From assembly GCA_012518115.1 (NCBI GenBank), contig JAAYTD010000087.1:1-64000 (forward strand): a stretch of 64,000 bases of DNA, given 5' to 3'. Positions 34,412-43,449 of this stretch are shown one piece after another. The first letter of the stretch is position 1. Every line of letters begins with the position of its first letter. The notes under the pieces were generated by a model. That model did no database searches. It saw nothing but the letters and a program-made list of their open reading frames with translations, and was not told the origin of the DNA. The position numbers and the translations under genes are program-made. The stretch is from Ignavibacteria bacterium (GTDB taxonomy: Bacteria; Bacteroidota; Ignavibacteria; Kapaibacteriales; UBA2268).

Positions 34412-36415
34412 TTAAATTTTAATGATAATTCCACACAAAAATTCACGTCCAGGGGCAGGAATACCTATTTTTATTCTTCTATATGTACTAAAAATATTGT
34501 TACATCTTGCATAAGCTTCAACAATAAAATTGCTGACAAAAATATCGTAAGATAATCTCAAATTAAGCAAACAAGTAGGATCTAATTCATCAAATTGATT
34601 TTCGCCTGCAAGTGCATATTGTTTTCCTATAAAATCTAATTCTACACTGCTTTTTACTCCTATTTCTGTTAATACATTAGTAGTTAGAGCTCCTGCAACA
34701 ACTGGTCTATAATCTAAATGTTCAATATTTACTTTATCATCTGTTCCTTCGGAATACATATAAGTAAAATTAGCATTTATATTTAGATGTTTAGTAATAT
34801 CATATTGCAATATAAATTCACTACCGAAAATTTTCGCGCTAGCTATATTTGCTCGCATCTCTAAACCACTTTCACTATCATAAGTTTTTACAATCATATC
34901 ATCATAAAAATTAGCAAATAAAGTAGCTTTGCAAAATAATCGCTCATTTGAAAACAAATATCCAATTTCAGCAAGTATATTTGTTTCTGGTGCTAAATCA
35001 GGATTAACTTTAAATTTTCCAAGTGCTGCAGAATAAGATTCACGTAAAGATGGAAATCTTATTTTACGACTAAAATTTCCAAACAAGGTATTTCTTTGAT
35101 TTAGCAAGTAATTAGCAGTAAATATAGCACCGAAATCAGAATTTTTAGTATTATTTGCCTCTATAAATTTTCCAGCTTTTGGCGTTATTACATAATCAAA
35201 CTCAGCGCCTATTTTTGTTTCCAATTTATCCCCAAATTTATGAGTATATTCACTACTTAAAGAAAATAGGTTTTGAGAAAATTGAGTATTTTCAGTTTTT
35301 CCCTCTTTCTCGCCTGCCTCATCATTTACGAAAGAAATAATATCTTCGTCGTGAGTTGTCAAAACAGCATTAGCTGCTAATGCTATATGGTTATTATCAG
35401 AAAAATTATATAAATTTATAAGCCGAAATCCGTTTGTTAAATCGCCATTACTTTCTCTTTCTTTTCGTTTTGAATAAGTAATATCTTCGTAACTATCTAT
35501 ATTTTGATGAGTTTTATCAAGCCAATAAGTAAATTTCATTTTATTATTGTCAAGAAACCAATTTGAATTTAGAGTGAACAGAAATCTGTCATTATCATCA
35601 TATTTCCAAAATCTTGCTTTGCTCGGCTTTTTATGTTCTTCGGGAATTACACCTTTATCGTACATAGAATAATTTATAGAAGTACCTATTGCGAATACTT
35701 CCCCAATTTTATATTCTGTTTTTCCATAAAAATTCTTTTGTTTGAAATAAGAATTAGTAATTAGTGCGGAATTATAATCATAATTTTGTAAGTCTTCAGG
35801 TGTGTTTTTTGAAGCTACTTTTCCAGCAACATCTAAAAAATTAGCTGCAAGAATATAATTAAAATTATTTATTCTGCCATCGTGAGTAAAAGATAAATTT
35901 TTCGCATTTCCGTCCCCTAACTGAACTTTCGCCGTTCCGCCAAATCCGTTGTATTTCCGTTCAAAAGTAGTCATAGAAACTATTCCCATCATATTATTAG
36001 GACCATAGAGAACAGAAACCGGCAGCAGCTCTATTCGTCCTATAATATTTGGATTAAATATTCCAAGATCTGCTCTTGCGTCCCAAGGAATTGACAATAG
36101 AGCTCCATCAGCAAAAAAATTTGTTTGTCTCTCTTGACTTCCACGATAGGTAAATATAGATTCACCTCGCGAATTTGTTTGCAAATTGAAGGAAGGTAGT
36201 AGCGTTTTTAAATCTTCAAATAAAAACACATCTTTAGATTGTATTTCACCATAATTTATTCTTGGATTAATTGAAAAGAAATTCATCTTGTCCAATACAA
36301 TATTTATCTCGCCTAATTTATAAACTTTTAGCGAATCTACAGCTTTACTATCAATGTTTAATAGTAGAGTTAAAATTATTAACAACACAATCTTATAATA
36401 AGCCATTGACTTCAT
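34412..36415 (-). CDS. TonB-dependent outer membrane receptor
   Basis: 667 residues with a signal peptide (YYKIVLLIILTLLLNIDSKA). The plug domain is residues ~50-165 (FLFEDLKTLLPSFNLQTNSRGE, TYRGSQERQTNFFADG, GRIELLPVSVLYGPNNMMGI). The C-terminal ~480 residues are a 22-strand-type barrel. RKIRFPSLRESYSAALGKFKVNPDLAPE is the family's conserved block, and the final strand is FLCGIIIKI. No carboxypeptidase-like N-terminal domain or SusD partner is present, so it is more like a metal, cobalamin or siderophore receptor than a glycan one. The B12-dependent glutamate mutase encoded downstream makes cobalamin a plausible cargo, which is inference only. Confidence 0.88.
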   Translation of the reverse strand: MKSMAYYKIVLLIILTLLLNIDSKAVDSLKVYKLGEINIVLDKMNFFSINPRINYGEIQSKDVFLFEDLKTLLPSFNLQTNSRGESIFTYRGSQERQTNFFADGALLSIPWDARADLGIFNPNIIGRIELLPVSVLYGPNNMMGIVSMTTFERKYNGFGGTAKVQLGDGNAKNLSFTHDGRINNFNYILAANFLDVAGKVASKNTPEDLQNYDYNSALITNSYFKQKNFYGKTEYKIGEVFAIGTSINYSMYDKGVIPEEHKKPSKARFWKYDDNDRFLFTLNSNWFLDNNKMKFTYWLDKTHQNIDSYEDITYSKRKERESNGDLTNGFRLINLYNFSDNNHIALAANAVLTTHDEDIISFVNDEAGEKEGKTENTQFSQNLFSLSSEYTHKFGDKLETKIGAEFDYVITPKAGKFIEANNTKNSDFGAIFTANYLLNQRNTLFGNFSRKIRFPSLRESYSAALGKFKVNPDLAPETNILAEIGYLFSNERLFCKATLFANFYDDMIVKTYDSESGLEMRANIASAKIFGSEFILQYDITKHLNINANFTYMYSEGTDDKVNIEHLDYRPVVAGALTTNVLTEIGVKSSVELDFIGKQYALAGENQFDELDPTCLLNLRLSYDIFVSNFIVEAYARCNNIFSTYRRIKIGIPAPGREFLCGIIIKI

Positions 36416-36510
36416 TTTCTTTATATTTTATAAAAAAAAACTAAAATAAATATAATATAATTATACCTATTTTAGCTTCATAAACAAAGTTGTAAAAAAA
36501 TGAAAGAAAG

Positions 36511-36583
36511 GGCGAAAGACGGGATTCGAACCCGCGACAACCAGTGCCACAAACTGACGCTCTACCACTGAACTACTTTCGCC
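36511..36583 (-). tRNA. tRNA-His (anticodon GUG)
   Basis: Cloverleaf by eye on the minus strand: acceptor GCGAAAG with CTTTCGC, D arm GTTC-AGTGGTA-GAGC, and anticodon arm TCAGT-TTGTGGC-ACTGG with GTG at the anticodon position. The T arm is GCGGG-TTCGAAT-CCCGT. The extra 5' G (G-1) is encoded at 36583 and faces C73, as expected for tRNA-His. CCA is not encoded. Confidence 0.95.
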
Positions 36584-36595
36584 ATATAACAACTA

Positions 36596-36625
36596 CAAAG
36601 ATACATCTTTTTTCTTTAAATACAA
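36596..36625 (-). promoter_or_regulatory. Promoter of tRNA-His
   Basis: Minus strand: TTG (36625-36623), 19 bases, TATCTTTG (36603-36596), 12 bases before the tRNA. Confidence 0.78.
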
Positions 36626-36833
36626 AATAAAAACATAAAAAAAGACAAACTTTTGGCAATAATTTTGTTGTTTTTATATAATTAAAACAGAATTAATAAT
36701 ACATATATCTTTATATTTCCTTTAAAAACAATAGAATTAAGAAAAAAAAGCAATAGATTTTAACAATATTTTTCAACTAAAATATTGTTTATTATTCTAC
36801 ATTTGTTGAATAAAATTTATTTTATATTTTTTT

Positions 36834-38957
36834 ATGGCTAAAAATCAGCAAACAGCAATCTTGGATTCACTTTCTAATAATCCAATAACAAAAAACTTTC
36901 TTCCTAAGGCTTTACGCAACAAGGACGTTTTTTTGGCTATTTGCATTATTTTTATAATAGGTTTTTTAATTATTCCACTCCCTGCTTTTTTACTTGATCT
37001 ATTTTTAGCTATAAATTTAAGTATTTCTGTTTTAATTATAATAGTTTCACTTTATATAAAAACTCCTTTAGATTTTTCTGCATTCCCTACTGTTTTACTT
37101 ATAACTACTTTATTTCGTTTAGGATTAAATGTTGCTTCTACACGTCTTATTTTAAGTTCTGCTTCGCCGGGTCAAATAATTCAAGCTTTTGGCAGTTTTG
37201 TCATCAAGGGAAACTATGTTGTAGGAATAATTATTTTTATAATTCTATTAATTATTAACTTTGTTGTAATCATCAAAGGTTCTACAAGAATTGCGGAAGT
37301 AAGTGCTCGTTTTACTTTAGATGCGATGCCGGGCAAGCAAATGAGTATTGATGCAGATTTAAATGCAGGCTTTATTGATGAAGCTACAGCCCGCCAACAG
37401 CGTGCTAATCTATCTAAAGAAGCAGATTTTTATGGCTCTATGGACGGTGCTGCTAAGTTTATAAAAGGTGATGCTATTGCAGGCTTAATTATCACCGGAA
37501 TTAATATTATCGGTGGATTTGCTGTCGGTGTTCTCCAAATGGATATGGAAGTTGCGGAGGCAGCTTCACACTTTATGATGCTTTCTATTGGTGATGGACT
37601 TGTTTCCCAAATTCCAGCGCTCTTAATTTCTGTTGCAAGTGGTTTAGTAGTTACTCGCTCTTCTTCTGACGGAAATTTAAGCGATCAATTAGCAAGTCAA
37701 TTTACAGCAAATCCTAAACCTCTTGCAATTACCTCAGTTATGCTTCTTGTGCTTGCTATGCTGCCGGGCTTCCCTACTCTTGTATTTATATTCTTAGCTG
37801 TAGTTATAGCTAGTATCGCTCTTTTACGTTATATGCAAATAAAAAAAGACGATGCACAGGCTTTAGCTGATGAAATGACAAAAGCAGAAGAAGCTGCTGC
37901 ACCAGAAGAACAAAGCGTTGAAAGTTTATTGAAAGTTGATCCTATAGAAATAGATCTCGGCTATAGTTTAATTGCTCTTGTTGATGAAAAACAAGGCGGC
38001 GATCTCTTCCAAAGAATTACAAATGTGCGAAGACAACTAGCTAGTGATCTAGGAATTATTTTACCTGCAGTAAGGGTTAAAGATAATTTACAATTAGAGG
38101 CTGAAGAGTATTTAATAAAAATCCGCAATAATGAAATCGCGAAAAATAAACTATATCCACATATGATACTTGCTATGAACTCTGGACTTGCTGAAGGTGA
38201 ATTAACAGGAGTGGAAGTAACCGAACCTGTATTCAATTTGCCCGCAACTTGGATAGCAGAATCAGGACGTGAAGACGCTGAAATTATGGGATATACCGTA
38301 GTTGAACCTACTACCGTGTTAATCACACACTTTACAGAAATTTTAAAACAAAATGCTCATAAGCTCTTGACAAGACAAGATGTTAAAAAACTTATTGATA
38401 ATCTGAAAAATGATTATCCTGTTCTATTAGAAGAAATTACAAATGAAAATCTGTCAATGTCAACAATTCAAAAGATTTTACAAAACTTACTAGCTGAAGG
38501 TATTCCTATTCGCGATCTTCCGCTAATTTTAGAAGCTATTTTAGAATACAGTAAAGTTACAACTAATATTGAAGTTCTTACTGAATATGTTCGCCATAAT
38601 TTGTCCGAATTAATAAAACAACTTTACGCTGATCATACGGGAGTAATACACGCAATATCCCTTTCACCCGCTATTGAAGAGCAAATGACAAACGCATTGC
38701 AAGGAAACAAATCTAATGCTTTAAGTTTAACTTTAGGCTTAGCGCCCGAAGCTATTCAAAAAATAAGTTCAAGTGTCGCAACAGCTATAGACGATATTAC
38801 CATAGCGGGACATTTGCCACTTATTATATGCTCGGCTCAAATACGTCCATATTTCTACAAAATGATTCGTACTAGCTATCCTATGGCAAGTGTGATTAGC
38901 TATACAGAATTACCTGCTGATACAGATATTGAAATTCACGCTAAAATAGAATTATAA
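36834..38957 (+). CDS. flhA: Flagellar export gate protein FlhA
   Basis: Major membrane component of the flagellar type III export gate; 707 residues. The first ~340 residues hold about eight membrane helices. The FHIPEP-family loop is present: ARFTLDAMPGKQMSIDADLN, then GFIDEATARQQR, FYGSMDGAAKFIKGDAIAG. The C-terminal cytoplasmic domain (residues ~370-707) binds export chaperones and includes GVEVTEPVFNLPATWI and RDLPLILEAILEYS. It stands apart from the flg cluster, on the other strand and 3.5 kb away. TACATTTG at 36798-36805 may be its -7 box, without a clear -33. No ribosome binding site is evident. Confidence 0.97.
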   Translation: MAKNQQTAILDSLSNNPITKNFLPKALRNKDVFLAICIIFIIGFLIIPLPAFLLDLFLAINLSISVLIIIVSLYIKTPLDFSAFPTVLLITTLFRLGLNVASTRLILSSASPGQIIQAFGSFVIKGNYVVGIIIFIILLIINFVVIIKGSTRIAEVSARFTLDAMPGKQMSIDADLNAGFIDEATARQQRANLSKEADFYGSMDGAAKFIKGDAIAGLIITGINIIGGFAVGVLQMDMEVAEAASHFMMLSIGDGLVSQIPALLISVASGLVVTRSSSDGNLSDQLASQFTANPKPLAITSVMLLVLAMLPGFPTLVFIFLAVVIASIALLRYMQIKKDDAQALADEMTKAEEAAAPEEQSVESLLKVDPIEIDLGYSLIALVDEKQGGDLFQRITNVRRQLASDLGIILPAVRVKDNLQLEAEEYLIKIRNNEIAKNKLYPHMILAMNSGLAEGELTGVEVTEPVFNLPATWIAESGREDAEIMGYTVVEPTTVLITHFTEILKQNAHKLLTRQDVKKLIDNLKNDYPVLLEEITNENLSMSTIQKILQNLLAEGIPIRDLPLILEAILEYSKVTTNIEVLTEYVRHNLSELIKQLYADHTGVIHAISLSPAIEEQMTNALQGNKSNALSLTLGLAPEAIQKISSSVATAIDDITIAGHLPLIICSAQIRPYFYKMIRTSYPMASVISYTELPADTDIEIHAKIEL

Positions 38958-38975
38958 GTCAAATAAATTCACTAG

Positions 38976-39385
38976 GTTCTGTCTGAACTGTGATTTTATG
39001 GGATTTTTATGATTTTTATGATTATGAATATTGTCGGGGCGTGTCGCGACACGCCCTACGCAGCTTGACGGAGTAATCTATAATTGTCTGAACCGGAATT
39101 AACAGGATTAAAGGATTAGCAGATTATTGAAACATGTGCCGTAGGCACAAAATTTCGGTAAAAGAAATGTAATCTTACTCATCTCGTCCCGTACGGGACG
39201 AAACATAAGGCAAGTATAGTTTTTTACCGATATTTAATCCCTACGGGATTTTTGAGGGTATATAGTTCATAGCCACACCTCCCCTGCTTCGCAGCTACTC
39301 CTCTCAAGAGGAGAATTTGCACGCTCAACGAAGTTAGAAAATTCCCCTTCGGAACGAAGTAGCAAACAAAGTTTGACTGGATAGT
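38976..39385. repeat. Composite hairpin-rich intergenic repeat, long copy B
   Basis: The core 39032-39318 is an inverted copy of 10272-10546, with all modules in reverse order: GGGCGTGTCGCGACACGCCC, a GGATTAAAGGATTAGCAG block, GTGCCGTAGGCAC, the hairpin CGGTAAAA...TTTTTACCG enclosing CGTCCCGTACGGGACG, AATCCCTACGGGATT, then CTCCTCTCAAGAGGAG. The flank 39325-39380 adds TTCCCCTTCGGAACGAAG and the AAACAAAGTTTGAC module. The 580-base gap between flhA and mlaE contains nothing else that I can identify. Confidence 0.9.
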
Positions 39386-39538
39386 TATTAAATTATTTCA
39401 TTAATATTGCAAAAAAACAGGGAGAAATAGGTAAAAAATTTTTATCTTTGTTATTAATGTAATGATAATTTTATATGAAAAATTATTGCATTTATTAATT
39501 ATTATAATAAAAATGCGAGTAGAACGAATACTATTTTT

Positions 39539-40315
39539 ATGGGTTTCTTCCAATTTTTAGGTCAAAAAGTCATCAATTTTTTTCGAGAATTCGGAAAAAT
39601 TTTTACTTTATTATACAGAATAATTTCATATTTTCCGCAGGCATTTCGTAATAAGCGTTTAGTTTTTGAGCAAATGGCTATAATAGGAGCGGACTCTTTG
39701 CCTTTAGTTTTGCTTATCGGTTCTTTTACTGGTGCTATAGCTGCTCTACAAGCTACATCGCTTTTTGATAAATTTAATATGATGGAAATAGCAAGACCTT
39801 TTCTTGGCGCTTCTATTTCTACTGTTGTTTTTCAAGAGCTCACTCCTGTTTTGACAGCTTTAGTTATTGCAGGTCGGATAGGTGCTTCTATGACGGCTCA
39901 AATTGGTTCAATGCAAGTTACAGAACAAATTGACGCATTAGAAATTATGGCAATTGATAAAAATCGTTATCTTGGAATGCCACGTGTTTTAGCAGCTCTT
40001 TTAATGATGCCAATTCTCGCTATTTTTTCCAGTATTATTGCATTATTAGGTGCATTTATTATGGTTGCATTGAAATTCAATATAAATGCTTCTCTTTATT
40101 TTGAGTCAATAAAGAATTTTTTTGTAATTAAAGAATTGATTGTTTGTTTAACTAAATCTGCACTTTTTGGTGGTATTACAGCACTGATAGGTGTATATGT
40201 CGGTTTTTCAACAACAGGTGGTGCTGAAGGTGTCGGTTATAGCGCGGTGAAATCATTTACTATTTCGGCAGCTTCTATTTTAATTTTAGATGCACTTTTA
40301 GGAACTATTTTATAG
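39539..40315 (+). CDS. mlaE: MlaE/YrbE-family ABC transporter permease
   Basis: Permease of the lipid-trafficking Mla-type transporter; 258 residues with about five membrane helices. Conserved blocks are LPLVLLIGSFTGAIAALQA, FQELTPVLTALVIAGRIGASM, QIGSMQVTEQIDALEIM and a C-terminal GGAEGVGYSAVKSFTISAASI. It probably moves phospholipids between membranes. The usual partners, ATPase MlaF and MCE protein MlaD, are not next to it; an AlkD-like gene follows after 15 bases. They may be encoded elsewhere. Confidence 0.92.
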   Translation: MGFFQFLGQKVINFFREFGKIFTLLYRIISYFPQAFRNKRLVFEQMAIIGADSLPLVLLIGSFTGAIAALQATSLFDKFNMMEIARPFLGASISTVVFQELTPVLTALVIAGRIGASMTAQIGSMQVTEQIDALEIMAIDKNRYLGMPRVLAALLMMPILAIFSSIIALLGAFIMVALKFNINASLYFESIKNFFVIKELIVCLTKSALFGGITALIGVYVGFSTTGGAEGVGYSAVKSFTISAASILILDALLGTIL

Positions 40316-40330
40316 AAAAATAATGACCTT

Positions 40331-41032
40331 ATGAATTATATTGAAATAAAAAAAGAACTTAAAAAACTTGCATCACCCGAAAAAGCTATTGGTTATGAGC
40401 GTTATTTTAAGGCTTATGAAAACATACATTTTTTAGGAGTACCCGTTCCGCTACAAAGACAAATTATAAAAACAATTCCGAAGTTAGAACTTGAAGAAAT
40501 TAGTAAACTTTTGAAAGATAAATGGCACGAATGTAACTTGATAGCTTTACTTATGCTTGTCAAAATGATGAAAAAAAGCAAAGAAGAAAAGGAAAGAGAA
40601 AAGTACTTTAATTTTTATTGCGATAATTTTCAATATATCAATTCTTGGGACTTAGTTGATAGTTCGGCTCCCGGAATTATAGGCGAGTATTTATTAAAAA
40701 AACAAGATAGAAGTATTTTAAAAGAATTTGCTAAAAGTAACAACATTTGGATACAAAGAAGCGCTATTGTTTCAACGCTAACATTTATAAGAAACAACGA
40801 GATAGATGATACATTTGAAATTGCAAAATTGCTTTTAGATAAAGAACACGATTTAATTCATAAAGCAGTCGGTTGGCTTTTACGTGAAGCTGGCAAAAAA
40901 AACTTTGAAGCGGAATACAATTTTTTAGTTGAAAACAATCGCTATAAAACTATGCCAAGAACTATGTTACGTTATGCTATTGAAAAATTTCCTGAAGATT
41001 TAAGACAAGATTTTTTGAAAAATAAAATTTAA
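40331..41032 (+). CDS. AlkD-like DNA alkylation repair protein
   Basis: 233 residues of HEAT-like helical repeats. Family blocks are FLGVPVPLQRQIIK, NSWDLVDSSAPGI (with the Trp and Asp of the AlkD active site), NNIWIQRSAIVSTL (Arg) and DLIHKAVGWLLREAGK. AlkD excises bulky or cationic alkylated bases without base flipping. It lies tightly between mlaE and a nucleotidyltransferase gene, so the three share a transcript with no shared pathway. Confidence 0.9.
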   Translation: MNYIEIKKELKKLASPEKAIGYERYFKAYENIHFLGVPVPLQRQIIKTIPKLELEEISKLLKDKWHECNLIALLMLVKMMKKSKEEKEREKYFNFYCDNFQYINSWDLVDSSAPGIIGEYLLKKQDRSILKEFAKSNNIWIQRSAIVSTLTFIRNNEIDDTFEIAKLLLDKEHDLIHKAVGWLLREAGKKNFEAEYNFLVENNRYKTMPRTMLRYAIEKFPEDLRQDFLKNKI

Positions 41033-41039
41033 TAAAAAT

Positions 41040-42128
41040 ATGAAAAGAATTGCATTTATTTTAGCCGGTGGCTCTGATTTGAAATTCTGGCCAAGATCAC
41101 TGAAAAATATACCTAAACAATTTGTTCATCTTTACGATAACACAACTTTATTTCAAAAAACTCTTACAGGAATTCGTAAGCAATTTGCTGACGAAGATAT
41201 TTGGATAATCGTGAACAAGGATTATAAAGATTTAGTTGTAGAACAAGCGCCGGATTTTGAAGAAAAACAAATTATTTGCGAACCGCTTAGCCGACATACT
41301 GCAGCAGCTATTGCTTTTACTTTATCTATTTTAAGCGATAAATATCCTGACGACACAGTAATTTCTATTTTTCCATCTGACCATTTTATTCGGAATTACG
41401 GAGAGTTTTATTCCGCTATTGAACAAGCTAGCTTCGCAGCTTTTGAATTAGAAGGAATTATTACTATAGGAATACAGCCTACAAGACCTGAAACTCAATA
41501 TGGCTATATCCAATATGATAACGAAAATTTAACTTTTCCAAATAGATTTTATGAATTAGGACTTAGAAAGTCTGTAAACTTCGCAGAAAAACCTGATAAA
41601 TTTACCGCACAACGATTTGTAAATTCGGGCGATTTTGCTTGGAATAGCGGTATCTTAATAGTTAGAATTGATGTTCTAAGAAAAGCTTTTGAAAGGTTTT
41701 TGAATTATCACTTTAAGCAATTTAATTCGCTTAAAAAATATAGAGATAAAAAGAATTTTGAAGAAAAAGCAACAAATATATATAAAACATTAAACAAAAT
41801 GTCCATTGATTATGGAATTTTAGAGAATGCAGATAATGTTTATGTACTCAAAGCTACGTTTGATTGGACAGATTTAAGTAATTGGGACGAAATTTTTAGA
41901 GTTCAACAAAAAGATGCAAGAAATAATGTTATCTTGGGAAATGTCATTACACTAAATACTAAAAACTCTATGCTGATCTCCGACGAAAAACCTATTGGAG
42001 CGGTTGGAATAGAAGATATAATTGTTATAAATACAGAAAAAGCATTACTAATTTGTAAACGCGGCGAATCCGATGACGTAGGCGAATTAGTAGAATATAT
42101 GAAAAAGTTAAATATACCAATTTATTAA
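41040..42128 (+). CDS. Mannose-1-phosphate guanylyltransferase-like protein
   Basis: 362 residues of the sugar-nucleotidyltransferase fold. The start is FILAGGSDLKFWPRSLKNIPKQ; later come ISIFPSDHFI, TIGIQPTRPETQYGYIQ, NFAEKPDKF, FAWNSGILI and FDWTDLSNWDEI. All are typical of GDP-mannose pyrophosphorylases (ManC N-terminal type, without the isomerase domain). The nucleotide-binding signature is altered: GGxGTRxWP becomes GGSDLKFWP, so the catalytic Arg is Lys. Activity should be treated as unproven. It is 7 bases after the AlkD gene and before a small lipoprotein gene. Confidence 0.82.
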   Translation: MKRIAFILAGGSDLKFWPRSLKNIPKQFVHLYDNTTLFQKTLTGIRKQFADEDIWIIVNKDYKDLVVEQAPDFEEKQIICEPLSRHTAAAIAFTLSILSDKYPDDTVISIFPSDHFIRNYGEFYSAIEQASFAAFELEGIITIGIQPTRPETQYGYIQYDNENLTFPNRFYELGLRKSVNFAEKPDKFTAQRFVNSGDFAWNSGILIVRIDVLRKAFERFLNYHFKQFNSLKKYRDKKNFEEKATNIYKTLNKMSIDYGILENADNVYVLKATFDWTDLSNWDEIFRVQQKDARNNVILGNVITLNTKNSMLISDEKPIGAVGIEDIIVINTEKALLICKRGESDDVGELVEYMKKLNIPIY

Positions 42129-42158
42129 TTTTAATAACATTAAACGATGGAGCTCGTT

Positions 42159-42398
42159 ATGAAAAAAACATTTAACATTAAAAAAACTGTTTTCACACTT
42201 ATTCTTTGTTTTATTTTACCAATTTTAGCTAGCTCTTGTGCAGATGATCAAGCACAAAATACAAATGAAGGAGTACCACAATTGGAAACCTCAATAAGAT
42301 GCGTTGCTATTACTGCACAAGGTGTAAGATGCAAAAATATGACGAAAAACGCTGACGGCTATTGTCATGTTCATCGTTCTCAAGCACCTAAGAAATAA
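42159..42398 (+). CDS. Small lipoprotein with Cys/His zinc-knuckle-like motif
   Basis: 79 residues from the ATG at 42159, placed 8 bases after a GGAG site; the ATG at 42147 is inside that site. The signal ends ILASSC (lipobox). The short mature part has RCVAITAQGVRCKNMTKNAD followed by GYCHVH, a Cys-x9-Cys-x9-Cys-x2-His arrangement similar to small zinc-binding domains seen in phage and bacterial proteins. An exported lipidated version is unusual. Function unknown. Confidence 0.65.
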   Translation: MKKTFNIKKTVFTLILCFILPILASSCADDQAQNTNEGVPQLETSIRCVAITAQGVRCKNMTKNADGYCHVHRSQAPKK

Positions 42399-42414
42399 AA
42401 CTAACTAGCACAAA

Positions 42415-42460
42415 AATAAAAAACAAGAATTTGTAAATAGATGCAAATTCTTGTTTTTTT
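42415..42460. terminator. Bidirectional intrinsic terminator between the small lipoprotein gene and motA
   Basis: A 13-bp stem (AAACAAGAATTTG at 42421-42433 with CAAATTCTTGTTT at 42444-42456) with A and T runs on both flanks. It can serve both convergent genes. Confidence 0.9.
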
Positions 42461-42472
42461 AAATATTACAAA

Positions 42473-43330
42473 TTAATTACTAATTACATCAGACTGTTGC
42501 TGCTGTTCTATATCTGCTATCATTTGGCGACTTTTAGCAACAACTTTTCTAGCCTCATTCTGAAAATCTCCCTGTTCTGACATAGGAAAAACACAAGACA
42601 ATTTCATATAAACAGTTGTCGGATTTTCACCGGAAACTATAGATTTAACACCTTCATAAATCAAATTCAATGTTGAAACTTCATCATTATGAACAACTTG
42701 CAATTTATCAGCAATAGGCAACCATACTAAGTTTGCCATAACTATACCCCAAAGCGTAGCTAAAAATGCAACACCTATATGGTGAATCAACTCATTTGGA
42801 TCACTACCGGCAGCTGCCATAGTAGAAATCAGTCCCATAACTGTTCCGATAATTCCCATAGTAGGTGAAAATCCTGCAAATTTATTAAACATATTGATGT
42901 TTTCAGTATGTCGTTCTGTCATCTGAGATATTTCTAATTCATAAAGTTCTATTAACTCTTCTTCCTTAATACCATCTATGCAAACTTGGAATAATTTTTT
43001 CATATAGGGATGGACAGCATTATATTTTTCCATATTGTCTTCGATAGAAAGCAAACCAAGCCTGCGAACAACAGTAGCTACTTGCACCATTTCTAATGCA
43101 ATATTTTTTTTATCGTATTTAGTTGGATTCATAGCTATAGAAATTAACTTAAAAAAACGTGAGAAAATTTTCCAAGTTACCCCTGCAAATCCAGCAGCTA
43201 ATGTTCCTACAATTACTATTAAAAGCGGAGAAATAAGAAATAATGACTTTACATCACCGCCTTCAAGAATAAAAGCTACAAATATAGCAGTTAAACCTAT
43301 AACTATTCCATAAAAAGTATTGTTTCTCAT
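42473..43330 (-). CDS. motA: Flagellar motor stator protein MotA
   Basis: Ion-channel subunit of the stator that drives flagellar rotation; 285 residues. There are two N-terminal helices, a cytoplasmic loop (residues ~55-150) that contacts the rotor, and two C-terminal helices with the conserved prolines (FSPTMGIIGTVMGLI and HHIGVAFLATLWGIVMANL). The length and loop fit MotA/PomA rather than ExbB/TolQ. motB is not adjacent, which is unusual. A TATATTTG box (minus, 43342-43335) lies only 5 bases before the ATG, so if it is used the mRNA would be nearly leaderless. Confidence 0.9.
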   Translation of the reverse strand: MRNNTFYGIVIGLTAIFVAFILEGGDVKSLFLISPLLIVIVGTLAAGFAGVTWKIFSRFFKLISIAMNPTKYDKKNIALEMVQVATVVRRLGLLSIEDNMEKYNAVHPYMKKLFQVCIDGIKEEELIELYELEISQMTERHTENINMFNKFAGFSPTMGIIGTVMGLISTMAAAGSDPNELIHHIGVAFLATLWGIVMANLVWLPIADKLQVVHNDEVSTLNLIYEGVKSIVSGENPTTVYMKLSCVFPMSEQGDFQNEARKVVAKSRQMIADIEQQQQSDVISN

Positions 43331-43449
43331 TATGCAAATATAACTATTTTTTTCTATTATCAGGAAATTATTTTCTATTTTTATTCACTATTTTTTATAC
43401 ACATAAAAAACCGAACTTTACTTCCCTGTATAACTAAAAACCATTTATT

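Noticed and set aside
42473-43330. ExbB/TolQ instead of MotA
   Set aside because: The length, the long cytoplasmic loop between helices 2 and 3 and the flagellar context favour MotA.
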